From Penium margaritaceum (lineage: Eukaryota > Streptophyta > Zygnematophyceae > Desmidiales > Peniaceae), in the NCBI GenBank assembly GCA_023375785.1, contig SZWC01004787.1:87706-151705 (forward strand): DNA of 64,000 nucleotides, written 5' to 3'. The translations under genes were made by a program, and so were the position numbers. Below, one piece after another: positions 24,401-36,359 of the stretch (its first letter is position 1; every line of letters starts with the position of its first letter). A model generated the notes under the pieces. The model made no database searches. It was not told where the DNA came from and saw only the letters and a program-made list of their open reading frames with translations.

Positions 24401-26345
24401 AAACAACAAGCATGAAACATGAGGAACTCTACCAGAAGTTGTTGGAACTCAAGGGCCTAAAAAACCATCTTCTACAACAACTCATCGTGGCAAAGGAAGA
24501 ACTATACATCATGTGTGGAAAGTAGATCTCACCAAGAGAAACAACCAGTTCTTGAGTGAACCCAAAATTGACCATGATTCCCTGGGGTTTTTGTTGTGGA
24601 AATCCAAATGGAAAAACGAAGGTAGTTGGAGGTGTACTTCACCGTTGCTTGGACAATACAGACAAAAAAATCATCTCGCAACCTTGCTCCTGTGTGGCAT
24701 GGAATCAGATGGTGCTTTGATCTGAAGGACATCCAACTATAGTAGGAGAATAGCCATCACAACACTATTTGGCATCCAACGACAAATAATGACAATAACT
24801 GATAAAAAAGATAGCATTGACTAGAATACTCAAATGCTGTAATCAATGGCTGGAAACATAAAGGACACCATTCTTACCGTGGCAAAGGATATCCGTAATC
24901 ATTGGAGACTTTCCGCCCAGGTGGAGATCACCACATCAACTAGGTGGACTAACGGCTTTGCTCTACTCGCAGAAAACTAGGCTATATCTTGTACGACTAT
25001 CTCAAGGACCAAAACCAGGCCAAAAAGATGAGGACTTGTAGAGAATATATGAGGATTCTGGAAACATCAAAGGATAGGATTTGACAGCGAAGCTCTACCT
25101 AGTGTGAAAAATCTGTTACGACCGATGACCAAATTGTATGGCCCATTATGCAGCAGAAGATTCCAGTTGAGATTGCAAAGTTTGGCGAGGGTATGAGATT
25201 GACCACCCGGTGATACTACTACCAATGTGTTCAAGGGGTTTTGAAAGTTACAAAACGGTACCAACAATACAGTATGGGAGGGGGTCTCACAAGTTTATCA
25301 GGAAAAACATGGTTTGGAAGCTAGATTTGAAGACCAAACCAGTCTTGATTGAAGGACAAGCCATTCATGGATGACTTGGTATTCATCAAGTTTTCAAACC
25401 TCTCCGAAGATATTATTGGGCGATGCATGATGTAAGGATTTTGAAAAATGGTTGAATGAACGACCATAAAATCACCCGCGGGTAAAACTTTATGTAATGG
25501 CACAATTTGCAAATGGAATGGACCAGCAATACAGTCTTTGTTGGAACTAATGGGAAAAAGCGGCACATTTTTATCATTAAGCGATCACCGATGGAGTAGC
25601 TTTTGCGAGAAGCATCACATGCGGAAGTAGTGGAGGACATTGTAATGAACACAACATGACAATGCATAACACTGATATCGCTCAATGTGGCCAAGATGTA
25701 CTTGCGATGGGGAGCTCATGCATAGCTAGTCCACATGGAACCTGATGGAGAGGAAGAAACTACAACAGCTGATGCAAAATAATCAACAGCCTCATTGACC
25801 TCAAACCTGGTGACATTTGCAAGTATACCAAAGGATATTGAGACACTACTGAAGGAGTATGAATGGAGTTTCCACAAGGAACTATCCTGGGATTTACTTC
25901 CGCCATACATTATCGACCACCAAATGGACTTGGTGTCGGACAGCGGACCAATATTCAAGGAAACCTTTCGGATGAGCAATGACATGCTGACCAAGCTACG
26001 GCATCAGCTGGACGAGATGCTTGCACAGGGGTTTACTTGCACATCCACTTCATCCTATGTACCACTTGTTCTTTCAAGCAAAAGAATACTTTTGAAATGC
26101 AAATGTGCATGGACTACAATGAATTTAACAACACTATGATAGAAATGGCACTACCCTTTTCCACAAGCAAGAGAGCTTTTCAAAAAACTCCAAAGAGCAT
26201 AAATCTTGACAAACATATACATACAAAGCAACTCTCTGTTGATGTGTGTACCTGGTAAGGGTATTTAGCAGACGTTGTTCCACACTTTGAAAGACAATTT
26301 CAGTTAATGGTTATTCTGTTTGGACCCACCAATGCCTCGATGACA
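24400..26345 (+). mobile_element. Ty3 chromovirus H, left portion
   Basis: Plus-strand Ty3/gypsy remnant. The first part (about 24.4-25.7 kb) is weakly coding and placed only by position, where gag and protease should be. From about 25.8 kb the start of the reverse transcriptase domain is clear: a LLKEYEWSF stretch, an IDHQMDL stretch, a TSTSSYVPLVL stretch and a CMDYNEFN motif near 26.11 kb. The relic stops inside that domain where copia E is inserted, next to TTTAT at 26346-26350. It is old and broken many times. Confidence 0.75.
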
Positions 26346-26350
26346 TTTAT

Positions 26351-26980
26351 TGATGGGGAGTTGATCAGGCTCACTAAGAGCCCCCTAGGAAGGATCAACT
26401 TTTTATGAGAGGGAGTTGCAGGTTACACAGACAGAAGTTACGGAAGCAAATGTAGGTTTTCAGAGAATGCAAATGTCTGAATTGACTCTTGAGTAAGAAA
26501 TGACATTGTCACAGATTTCTAAAAGCCCTCATATGCCTCATTTAGCTTAGGGAGCACTGAGATACACTCTGTCAAAGTCTACCCTCTAGCACACTCTCCT
26601 TGCCTAGCGGGATGAGCGGTAGTCACCTTGTCACACATGAAAATTTTGTGTCACACGACTTGGACGACCAACAATCGTGGTCTGCACCTTCCTTGAAGTC
26701 TCTTGGAGGTCTTCCAGCCAGTGTTTCTCCTTGAAGGCCGCTCTCAGCCGCCCTGGCCAATAATCCTGCCGCCTTTTGAGCTCAAAGTGCTCAGGTCGTC
26801 ACTTGAACCCGACCCATGATCTCCAAGCTTTGGAAATCCATATCTCACTCAAACGGACTCTGAATTGAGTTCCGTAAAGTGTGTTGATACCAGTGAAACA
26901 TCTTATAGGCAACTTTTATGCCAGATGATTTTTATCAAGCAACTTATTTTTGTTGCTTTTTGGCACCCTCATATCCATCA
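26351..26980 (-). repeat. 3' LTR of copia E
   Basis: 630 bp, reading TGATGG at its left edge and ATCCATCA at its right edge on the plus strand. It aligns closely with 29294-29943 except near the first 60 bp. A purine-rich tract on the minus strand (about 26981-26993) abuts it on the internal side. Confidence 0.92.
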
Positions 26981-29280
26981 TTCTCCCCCTTTGCGAGAGA
27001 AAAAATCACACAACTCCACACTGTCCCCTCAGCTGCTGAAAGTGGAAATGTAGACATAGGGCTCCAAGTCCAGCCCTTTACATCCTCTTGATAGACCATG
27101 TCATGGCTGCAGATGATTTTACGAGCGGTAAGGTTGTAGAGGCGGTATCCCATGGTGTCGTAGCCGAGGAAGGCAGCCTTCACCGAATTTGCATCTAGCT
27201 TGTTCCGGCTGCCGGCAGGCACATGCACAAATGCGCCACACCTGAAGACTTCCAGGTGTGTCAGTGTTGGCTTGCGTCCCGTCCACGCCTCCTCCGGTTT
27301 CATCAGCGGCACGGCGCATGGGACTCCGGTTTTCAGGTACACGGTAGTGTTGACCACATCCGCCCAAGAGGTTGGCGGGAGCTTCGCATCTTCGAGCATG
27401 CTACGAACACGCTCCATGAGCGTGCGGTTCGCGCGTTCAACCATGCTGTTCAGCTGCGGTGTTCCAGGTGGGACGACCATGTGCCTGATCCCGCGACGCT
27501 TGAGGAAGGTGCGTAAGTCATTGGCGAGGTACTCTCCTCCACCGTCGGTGCGAAGTACCTTCAACAGCCTGCCACTCTCATTCTGTGCAGGAGCAATCCA
27601 CACCTTGAAAGCATCAAAGCACTCGTCCTTTCCAGCCAGGAAGGACACCCACGTCTTCCTCGACTTGTCATCAATGAATGTGACGAAATAGAACTTGCCG
27701 GACAAGGACTGAGATAGCATGTGACCGTACAAGTTAGAGTGAACGAGTGAGAGAAGCTCAGCCGCCCCCTTCCCTTCCCCAAAGAAAGGAGCACGGGCTT
27801 GCTTCCCTTCAATGTACCTCTCACAGACCGCTGTAGTTGGCTGCTTCACCCCCTTAAGCTCCAGGCCGCGGACTATCTGCTGCATGGAGATGATGGTGGC
27901 AAAGCTGAGGTTACCAAGCCGGCGGTGCCACAGGCCGATATTGTGTTTTCCGCCTCTCGCCGCCAACGCTGAGCCGGCTTCCTTCTCGGATGCCACATAG
28001 AAACGGTAGAGTCCGTCCTCCTTGTCCACTTTTGCAAGCACACGGCCTGCATGTGCAGAGATGGTGCAGCCACCATTCTCAAAGTAAACCTGCATGCCTT
28101 CAGAGATGAGAGATGAGGCAGAGAGGAGGTTAGCTTCCAGTCCCAGAACATGGAGCACCCTCTTCACACGACGTTCCACGTGCTTGCCTTCAACGGAAGC
28201 ACAAAACACAATCTCACCCTCCCCAACCGCCATTTGCACATGATTACATCCCATGTACACCCGATGGGGCTGAATGGCAGTGTAGACAAAGAACCACTCC
28301 CGGCGACACGTCATGTGCCATGTGGCTTCTGAGTTAATGACACAGAACAAGGTGGTGGTGTCGGAGATGTGCAGGTTCCGGATGGTTGTCATGAATCCAC
28401 TCTTCCTATTTGCTGCGTTCACGGAAGCATCGGACTGCTTTCCCGCTCCCACTCCAGCCCCAAAATCCGCCTTCTTCTTCTGGCATTCGCACGTCCAATG
28501 GCCCGGCTTCTTACAGAAGTGGCAGTTCCCCTTCTTCTTCCCTCTTCCACCGTTGTCCCTGGTTGGTGCAGCACCACTCCCATGACCAGAGTTGGTGATG
28601 AGAGCAACGTCCAGTCCGCTTCTGCCCTCCTCTCCCTTGCGCAACTCCTCCTCAAACAGTAGACTCTCCTCCACACGCTGGTCCAGGGCAACAATGAGAG
28701 GAGTGTAGCTACTAGGAAGGCCAGAGAGGATGGTTTGCATGATCACATGTTCCTTGAAAGGGTCATCAATTGTAGAAAGTTGGTCGGCAAGAGACTTCAC
28801 CATGTTGATTTTTATCAATCATGGATCCGGACTCATCCATCTTCATAGTGTGAAAGCAAAGACGCAGCTGCATGTTCATGAGGATTGACTTGGATGCATA
28901 ATTGGACTCAAGCTTCTTCCAATCCTCCTTTGGCGTAAGGATGCCACGGACAAGGAGTTGTTGCCATTCGGCGAGGTACAGGTAGATAGAGGCGAGGGCG
29001 CGGTCACTCTTCTCCCGGTGGATACGGGCCTCGCCAGGTGAGAGAGAGGACTGAGCTAGTTCCTCCTCACTCACATGGCTCCAGAGTCCCTTCTCCATCA
29101 GCATCATCTTCATGTTGTTGCTCCAGTTGAAGAAGTTCTTGCCTTTGAACTTGGCGATGTTGACGCCGGCCACCACAGAAACGGATGTTGCCATGGTAGT
29201 GGAATGTTCAGCCCCCAAACGAATCTCTCACACAACAGGGTGCAAGGAATGCCTCAAGGATGATACAAAGCCTTGTTCTA

Positions 29281-29292
29281 GCTCTGGTACCA
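29281..29292 (-). other. Primer-binding site of E (initiator tRNA 3' end)
   Basis: On the minus strand this reads TGGTACCAGAGC, one base inside the 5' LTR. The usual copia site, complementary to the initiator tRNA-Met 3' end, is TGGTATCAGAGC, a single difference. This is a different priming mode from B and C. Confidence 0.85.
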
Positions 29293-29293
29293 C

Positions 29294-29943
29294 TGATGGA
29301 AACTGGGGTAGGCCTCAGGGATGTGATGACGGTCACTAAGAGCCGCCTAGGCAAGACCATCTGTTTGTGAGAGAGAGTTGCAGGTTGCACAGAAAGAAAT
29401 TACGGAAGCAAATGTAGGTTTGCAGAGAATGCGAATGTTTGAATCAACTCTTGAGTGAAAAATTTAACTGTCACAAATTTCTAACAAGCCCTTGTATGCC
29501 TCATTTTTCTTAGGGAGCACCGAGATACAATCTGTCAAATTCTAGCCTCTAGCACACTCTCCTAGCCTAGCAGGATGAGCGACAGTCACCTTGTCACACA
29601 TGAGAGTTATGTGTCACACGACTTGGACGACCAACAATTGTGGTCTGCACCTTCCTTGAAGTCTCTTGGAGGTCTTCCAGCCAGTGTTTCTCCTTGAAGG
29701 CTGCTCTCAGCCGCCCTGGCCAATAATCCTGCCGCCTTTTGAGCTCAAAGTGCTCAGGTCATCACTTGAACCCGACCCATGATCTCCAAGCTTTGGAAAT
29801 CCATATCTCACTCAAACGGACTCTGAATTGAGTTCTGGAAAGTGTGTTGGTACCAGTGAAACATCTTATAGGCAACTTTTATGCCAGATGATTTTCATTG
29901 AGCAACCTATTTTTGTTGCTTTTTGGCACCCTCATATCCATCA
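29294..29943 (-). repeat. 5' LTR of copia E
   Basis: 650 bp partner of 26351-26980. It is the 5' LTR because the element is read on the minus strand. It is followed on the right by the target duplication TTTAT. Confidence 0.92.
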
Positions 29944-29948
29944 TTTAT

Positions 29949-32420
29949 GGTGGCAATAAAAATGTGTTTTCTGTCCCTCAATGAATTCATCCTGGTCTTC
30001 CTTGATGAAATTGTGGAGTACAGCCGTACAGAAAAGGATTTCAATAGAGTCCTCTGCAACGTTCTTAACATTATACAAAGAGAGAGATTATGTGGAAATT
30101 TCTCAAAGTGTGACTTTGGTTGCTGCGGCGGACAGATGACAATGGATACATAAAAGTGGTCACTGTCACTGATTGGCCAACGCACGCCGATGTTCGAGTT
30201 TTTTAAGTATCTTTTTTGATTCTGCAACTTTTTTATGCCAGCGTGTCAGAAGATTTGTTTGATCTCACACGTAAAAGTACTGAGTTGAGTTTGGATGACG
30301 GCAAAAAAAAGCGTTTGAGAAATTCTTTGTCTGTGACACTGGTCTTCCAATTGGTAGAGCCAACTTTGGACTACGCCATGGCCAACGACATGCTTGATTG
30401 AGCCATTGATGCCATTGATGCCATTATCCTCCATAAAAATGGTCGTGGACAACCATTTGCACACATTTCCCAAAAAGTATGTAGATCGGTGCTGAGCTTT
30501 ATTGTGCAAAAGAAGAAACGTCTATTATCATGCACAAATTGAAGATTTTATGGTGCTATGTATGATGCTATAAATTTTTTCTTTGCACCAAAATCCATGC
30601 TGTAAAAGATCTAGAGACTTAGCCAACCATGGTGTTCTTAAAACTCCATGAATGGAGTTCTGTGAGTTTAAATATGTACACAACATTGAGTACTGTCTTG
30701 AAAACAAATAGTCTGATAATCAAAGCTGGCTTCAAGAATTTACTGCCAAGCTCAATGGATTGCAAAATAAATGAGACATGTACCTTGATTGAATGTTTAC
30801 GAGGGAATATGAAGAGTTTGGTAGAAATGACAAAACCAGTTTTGGTACGACGTACCAAACTGGCAACAATGATTCCTTGCCAAGTCATTGTAGCAAAAGA
30901 ACATACATCTGAAAAGTTCTTCTGGAGGAATGCCACGACAATGGTCTAGGTGGGAAATTTGGTGAGGATAAGACACTCACAAAACTCATTATGTACTATT
31001 GTAATACAAGATGAAAACCCATGATGCAAATCACTGTGAGTCATGAGACGTGTGCCAATTCCTTTAGTTTAATCGAACAAGACCCTCAGTTTTGTGTCAA
31101 CCTGAACCGGTACCAAAAGAACCCTGTTCAAATACTCTCAAGGACTTTGTGACGGGTTCGCCCATCATGATGGAGGGTTTGATGCAATCCTTGTAGTGAA
31201 TGAACCATTTTAAAAGATGTTACACCTCAACAATGTCATCTGAATAAATGGCATTCCCTCCTCCATCACCAATGAATGAGATGGGAGGTTGACTAGCCAT
31301 TTCTAGTAGGTGCTGGTGACTCGATACAGTAGCCGAATCCAGCTATCAACAACCTTCCATACTCAGATAGATTGGAAAATGGAGCAGACAATTTAGACAC
31401 TCGAGCAACATACCAACAATCAACATCCAACGGCAAGACAAGACACGTCAGGCACTCGTGAAGACACAAACAGCAATAAAGCAAAGAAAAGAAAGCATTG
31501 GACGGACACCGAGTTCCACGCTAGTGATTGCGTTTTGCGTAGCTTGGTGAACGTCAAACTACAAGGAAAGGATTACGTGAAGCTAAAACCCAAGTGTTTT
31601 GGTCCTTTTGTCATCAAGGAGATGGAAAAATCCATCGTTGCTAGAATTTTCCTACTGGATAGGGTGGCTATCCACCCGGATTTTGACAATTGTTGACTCA
31701 AGCCTTACGGAGACTCTAGCAAGCATTTCCTGGAAGAAGGTACCCCAACTACCACCTATAGAAGTAGACAAGGATACAAAGGAGAAAGTTGAAGACATCC
31801 CTAGTCATCCACAAAAAGATAAAGTCACAGGTATCTTGTGAAGTGGCAGGGTTACGCCATATTGCAAATCCTCTGGGAGCCCTTTGATAACCTACGAAAA
31901 TTTAATCAACAGATTGATGATGTTTCAGTCGACACAGGCCAATGTCTCATAACATGCTGGGAAGTCATGGCTAAACAGGCAGGGGGCTACTTCCTAGATG
32001 TACACGACTCTAAGAACATTGCATGTGGCCATTTATTTCTTTACATTTGTGGCCCCTCCGCGGCAGAATTAAGAATCCTTACACTGAAAGGCCGAGGCCA
32101 TTTTAGTGGCAAATTTTGGTCAACTACTCTGACCTACAACATTCCGCTCCTGAAGTTTTAGAGAGCTTCAAACACCTTCTACAATTTTTGACATAGCTAT
32201 TGCACATCGGTTTTTGAATACTGTTTGACTGACATCTCCGCAGCCATGACAAATTTTCCAAGTCAAATTCAACCCCAAGTTGGAAGTCAAAAGTCGGACA
32301 TACCCACATTGGCACAAGTCAGTCAAATTGAATTCTGTTTACGTACCCACACATGACAGAAATTGCACATAGTCACTCTGAACATGTCATTTTGCACGTG
32401 GATTATGAATTCAATGTTAG
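29949..32420 (+). mobile_element. Ty3 chromovirus H, right portion
   Basis: The Ty3 relic resumes right after the E target duplication. Seen in order are the rest of the reverse transcriptase (FLDEIVEYS motif near 30 kb, SKCDFG near 30.11 kb), RNase H (about 30.24-30.6 kb, with DLTRKS and AIILHKNG stretches), integrase (about 30.9-31.6 kb) and a chromodomain (LVKWQGY and WEPFDNL, about 31.83-31.9 kb). The latter makes it a chromovirus. The 3' LTR probably starts near 31.99 kb, and its right edge is uncertain. It is old and broken many times. Confidence 0.8.
32273..32291 (+). repeat. 19-bp direct repeat, copy 1
   Basis: CCCCAAGTTGGAAGTCAAA recurs at 36139-36157 in the same orientation. The surroundings here hold several further AGTCAA or GTCAA motifs (32225-32335). 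The two copies bracket the hAT relic. Confidence 0.7.
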
Positions 32421-32692
32421 ATCACATTTCATTTAGGATACACATTTTCCCTTGTGTTCCATGATCTGTCCACCATGCAAATTTATACATTCTGACTCTG
32501 GATTCTGCCTCTGACAATCCAGAAGTCTTAAGTGCAATACAAATCAACCATCTCTACATGCAGTGGTTGTATTCCTATCCATCCAGATAACTCAACATTG
32601 CTGAATGTGGAAAAGAGTAGAATGCAAGAAAATGAACATGGAAGTCGAGATGAATAATCTTGCCTTAGAAATTTCAGAACAAAGACATATGC

Positions 32693-32860
32693 TTAGGTCT
32701 TTTGTGTTTTTTTTCCAGCCTTGGAAGCAGATGGCTTAGCAGCAGCATCCTTGCTAGCAGTGGCCTTGGTGGAAGCAGCCTTGGCTGCAGCAGCTGTCTT
32801 GAGAGAAGCTTCCCTTGGAGCAACTGCCTTGGATGAATTAGCCATGACAGAAGTGTCAGG
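32693..32860 (-). other. Lys/Ala-rich tail of the hAT relic
   Basis: The minus-strand frame reads as repeated Ala, Lys, Ser and Thr (for example KTAAAAKAASTKATASKD), ending AGKKTQKT. It resembles a linker-histone-like basic tail. It follows a strongly acidic segment in the same region. It could be the C-terminus of the transposase or part of an unrelated gene captured nearby. An intervening stop near 33.03 kb leaves this open. Confidence 0.45.
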
Positions 32861-35042
32861 CTGCCCAATGGCCCTAGCAGAAGCTAAACGAGCTGCAGAT
32901 GCTGCTGCTGATGCTGTTATAAATGGACTTGATACCATCAAAACCCCACCATCAGCACCAGCAGCTACTTCACCTCCAGTATCACCCACTGGGGTTGCTG
33001 TAGCTTACTCCAACTCCAAAGCATACTAATCATCCTTCCGCTTCCGCACACCAAGCCAGAGAATTCTTCCAACTTCCTTCTCAGATGTTGGTTCCTTGTC
33101 CTCAACCTCCTCTCTTTCCTCTTCCCCTTCACTATCGTCATCATCCCCCTCCATTTCCTCCTCAACATCATCATTAGAATCCTCCTCTTCCTTTGATGCT
33201 ACCACCCATACACCAGTAGCCTCAGCACCCTCACCACCTCTGTCCCTTCCACCAGCATCTCCTGCTCTATCTTGGGCTTTGTCACCACCAGCACCTACTT
33301 CTCCAAACAAGACCTTAGCATCATCACCGGCATCACCAATGAGTGGATCCCACACCTAGTCCTCTCTGTCTTTGTTTTCTGCATCATTAATCTCTCCATC
33401 TACTTCACTCCCACTCTCAACTGTTTCTTCCTATGTTGCTTTCAAGATTTTGGCAGTGAGGGTTTGTGCCTTTTTCTTGCCGTACAATTTGTTGCAATGG
33501 AAATAGACCCACAACAGCAGCTCTAATGTGCTGACCTTAAACCTTTTGCGCCGTGCAGTCTACACCAGCTTGTGCTTTGAGAACACGCATTTGTTTTCTG
33601 AGGAAATGTATGATTGTGCAAGAATTCTTATGGAGAATGCACGGAGAACAAAGAGACTTTTCATGAACCTAGCATGCTAGTGAAAAGCTGGTATGTCGCC
33701 AGCCACCACTTGCTGCACTGCTGCCTTTGCCTTCTCTATGTCATTGGCATGGGAGGGATCATTTTCACATGTCACATGCGTATTTTCAAACCCCTCTAGC
33801 TATTTTTTAAGAGCCTCCATGTCCTTCTCTGGCACCATGGCCGAAACCACCACGTTCCATGCCTCGACTACCTTCTTTTCACCATCAAACTTGTGCCCAA
33901 AGTACATCAGATGCACACAGCGGGCTACAGAAAAAATAGGATAGTTCATCTGGTTATGCCATTGTCAGCTCAGCCGCTCCAATTCAGACCCAGACTGGGT
34001 TTCATGGTGCACTCTTGCACCTACGTGAAAGCCCAAGCTTGCGCACGACCTCTGTTGTATCCAGCAGGATCTTGTAGACAATGTTTACAGTTCCGCGAGC
34101 AACATCAACCTTGTACAATGCAAGCACAAATGGCTTCATGGATCTCATCAGCACCTTTACCTGCAGCCAGAACATACCCATCCTGATGATGCAGCTCGTT
34201 ATGCAAAAAACCCTTCATGTCTAAGAGGCGGCTTAGCATCCTGTGGACAAATGGAAAACGTGTTGTTGTAGCTGCAAGGAGCACCCTGCCCCCAGACTCT
34301 GACTTCAGCCAGGACCTCAAGAGGTCCTTGTTCTTGAAAAATGTCCCCACTCTCTCACAATTGCTTATGACAGCCTGTCCTCACTCAGTCTTCCCCACGT
34401 CCTTCAGGCACAGGTCCAGAATGTGACAGATACATTGAGTGAAAAATGCTACAGGGTATTTCACTCGCAAAGCCTCGTACACTTTCTTGATAGTGCTTGC
34501 GTTGTCCACGATCACCAAGCTCACATTCTCAAGGTACCACCTCAGTAATGGCCTACTCAATGAAGTGAGCGGCATGGTTTGCGTCACAGACTAAGCCACT
34601 CGCATCACGGCTGAAGAGGTGAGCAACTCGACAAAGGCCATGGCTGAGTAGATGGGGAGGATCTGGATGTCGCTCCACTCGTCCACCCCAAGGGAGACGC
34701 CGAAGACGTCCCAGCTGCTCTGCATTGGGGCCTACATTTCAGCAAGCTCCCTGTCCAGTTCAGGGAAAATCACCTCTTTCACTCTGTCCTTGCTTGGCAA
34801 CCAGAGACTACTCGTTGTCCTACGAGATTCCTCAACAAGCTCCAGCACAAAAGAGTTGCGGTAGACTGAGATGGGTAAGGCATTGATACAACAATGATTT
34901 TCTGGCATTGCGAGTTGGGAGCGTTTGAAGATGCTTCGACATCAAGCTTTGTTGGGATGAGCTGAGGGAGGCTGCTGAGGCCAGAGTGCCAGTGAAGACA
35001 ATACTGAAAGAAGGGTACATTGCAAACCTGTGAGGCTGTCAG

Positions 35043-35066
35043 CTGCTGCTGCTGCTGCTGCTGCTG
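35043..35066. repeat. (CTG)8 microsatellite
   Basis: Eight perfect CTG units. On the minus strand they read as eight CAG (Gln) codons within the linker between the BED finger and the core of the hAT relic. Confidence 0.95.
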
Positions 35067-35449
35067 ATCACCAGGTGTCTGCTGCAAACCAACTGTTGCC
35101 CTTACCTGCTCAGGCTCTTGTGCCTGGTGGAGTTCCAACCAGTTGACTAGGTTGTCCCAAGTACCCCATGTTGAGCCCTCCTCCTTGAACAACACCTCAT
35201 CTGCACCAATGAAGCTGTCTGGAAGAGAGAGAGAGAGAGAAACCTGAGCATTGCACAGGGTGCTACTTGTGCATACTTGCACTTCTTCACGTTTTCCATG
35301 GGAGCGCCATAATGACCACACATGCGGTCACTGCCACAGGAGTAGGTGCTGCCATATGTAACACAAAAGAAGCCAGGATAGCCAGCTTCTGTGGGAACTG
35401 GCTAAAAGAACTTGCTGAGGGCACGCACCAGAAAATCCCCCGTGAGAAC

Positions 35450-36350
35450 AGGGAGCCTGCCAGAAGAAGTACCCTGGCTGGCCGAATATGTGGTCTGAAA
35501 TCCACAAGCCATGGTGGTGCTGGTGGATCTTGCGAAGGCCCAGGTGTGATGGGGTAGAGCTCCATAGTGGTGTTACAAGATGAAGCAGAGGCCCTCAGCC
35601 TGAGGGCCTTCGCTGAGCATCTCGGGAAAAACACAAGAATGGTTAACCTTGTGCCCTACAAACCTAGGATTTGAGGCACATGGACCCAGTAGGGGAAGGG
35701 GAGAACCATCCATTCATTCCTCCATAATCTACAGCCCAGATTGTGAGGCTCATGCACTGCTGTTCATTGCATCTAGTCTAGTATGTGATCAGGATGACAC
35801 CTAGCTTAACCTTGTGGAGTTTTCATTGGTTGTTAACGTACATGATTTATCTCGAAGTGGAGCAAACATAATTTTTGTACATTGCTTATGCATGGAAATC
35901 ACATGTGACGGTGTCGTAGAGAACCCAGAGGAATCTCGCATGGCATGCTACGCAGGTTGATAAAAAAATCGGCCTTTCAGAGGTCGAGCCGACCCTTTTT
36001 TTGGGTTGGTTGTCAAAGTGGACACTGGAAACCCCACCAAATTATTCACCGTTTGAACCCTAATTCCAGAAAGTTGGGGTTCAAGTGGAGTGGATGTCCA
36101 AGTCGACGTTGATCAACCTGGTGACTCCGACTTCAATCCCCCAAGTTGGAAGTCAAAGTCCTTAAGGACCATTGGATCACGGAGCCTCACCATTGTCATC
36201 CGCTTTGTTTGTAGAACATAGTGCAAATCACTGTGCAAACATGGTGGGGCATAATCACAGACCTGATAACTGGGTCGAAAATACACAGCACACAAGAGGC
36301 TGCCAATGAAAAAGTACACATGTTCCTGTAATGTGTCTGCCATGGCATGT
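35450..36350. other. No recognisable gene
   Basis: Spacer between the hAT and PIF/Harbinger relics. It may hold the 5' end of the hAT element. The second copy of the 19-bp direct repeat lies at 36139-36157. A short inverted repeat around 35595-35609 (GCCCTCAGCCTGAGGGC) is present. Confidence 0.45.
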
Positions 36351-36359
36351 CAATGAGGT

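Larger units (their letters stand above)
26351..29943 (-). mobile_element. Short copia element E (nested in H)
   Basis: Minus-strand Ty1/copia element of 3593 bp with LTRs of 630 and 650 bp, flanked by a perfect 5-bp target duplication TTTAT (26346-26350 and 29944-29948). Parts seen are gag (about 29.2-28.55 kb), a CCHC zinc knuckle (CHFCKKPGHWTCEC, near 28.5 kb), protease (about 28.35-28.05 kb) and integrase leader plus core (about 27.95-27.05 kb). I see no polymerase part, so the element is incomplete. The coding relic it keeps is largely open, with few breaks. LTRs differ by about 5% by eye. Movement would have needed enzymes from a relative. Confidence 0.92.
32690..35450 (-). pseudogene. 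hAT transposase relic (BED finger, DUF659 type)
   Basis: A cut-and-paste DNA transposase of the hAT superfamily, read on the minus strand. A BED-type zinc finger is suggested at about 35.4-35.27 kb (Cys, Cys, then CGHYGAPMENVKKC). A polyglutamine linker follows (35066-35043). The DUF659-type core lies at about 34.87-34.4 kb (GVDEWSD; VDNAST; CICHILDLCLKDVGK). The later catalytic region holds FFKNKDLLRSWL and TTRFPFVHRMLSRLL (about 34.35-34.2 kb). A C-terminal dimerisation stretch (KLV..ARRKRFKV..LLLWVYFHCNKLYGKK) lies near 33.57-33.48 kb. An acidic segment (33.36-33.03 kb) and an Ala/Lys-rich tail (32.99-32.69 kb) follow. Stops fall near 34.73, 34.59 and 33.03 kb and several frame changes occur, so it is inactive. 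No 8-bp target duplication or terminal inverted repeats were found. Confidence 0.75.

Noticed and set aside
32721-33029. A 102-codon Ala/Leu-rich plus-strand frame
   Set aside because: It mirrors the Ala/Lys-rich minus-strand tail of the hAT relic.
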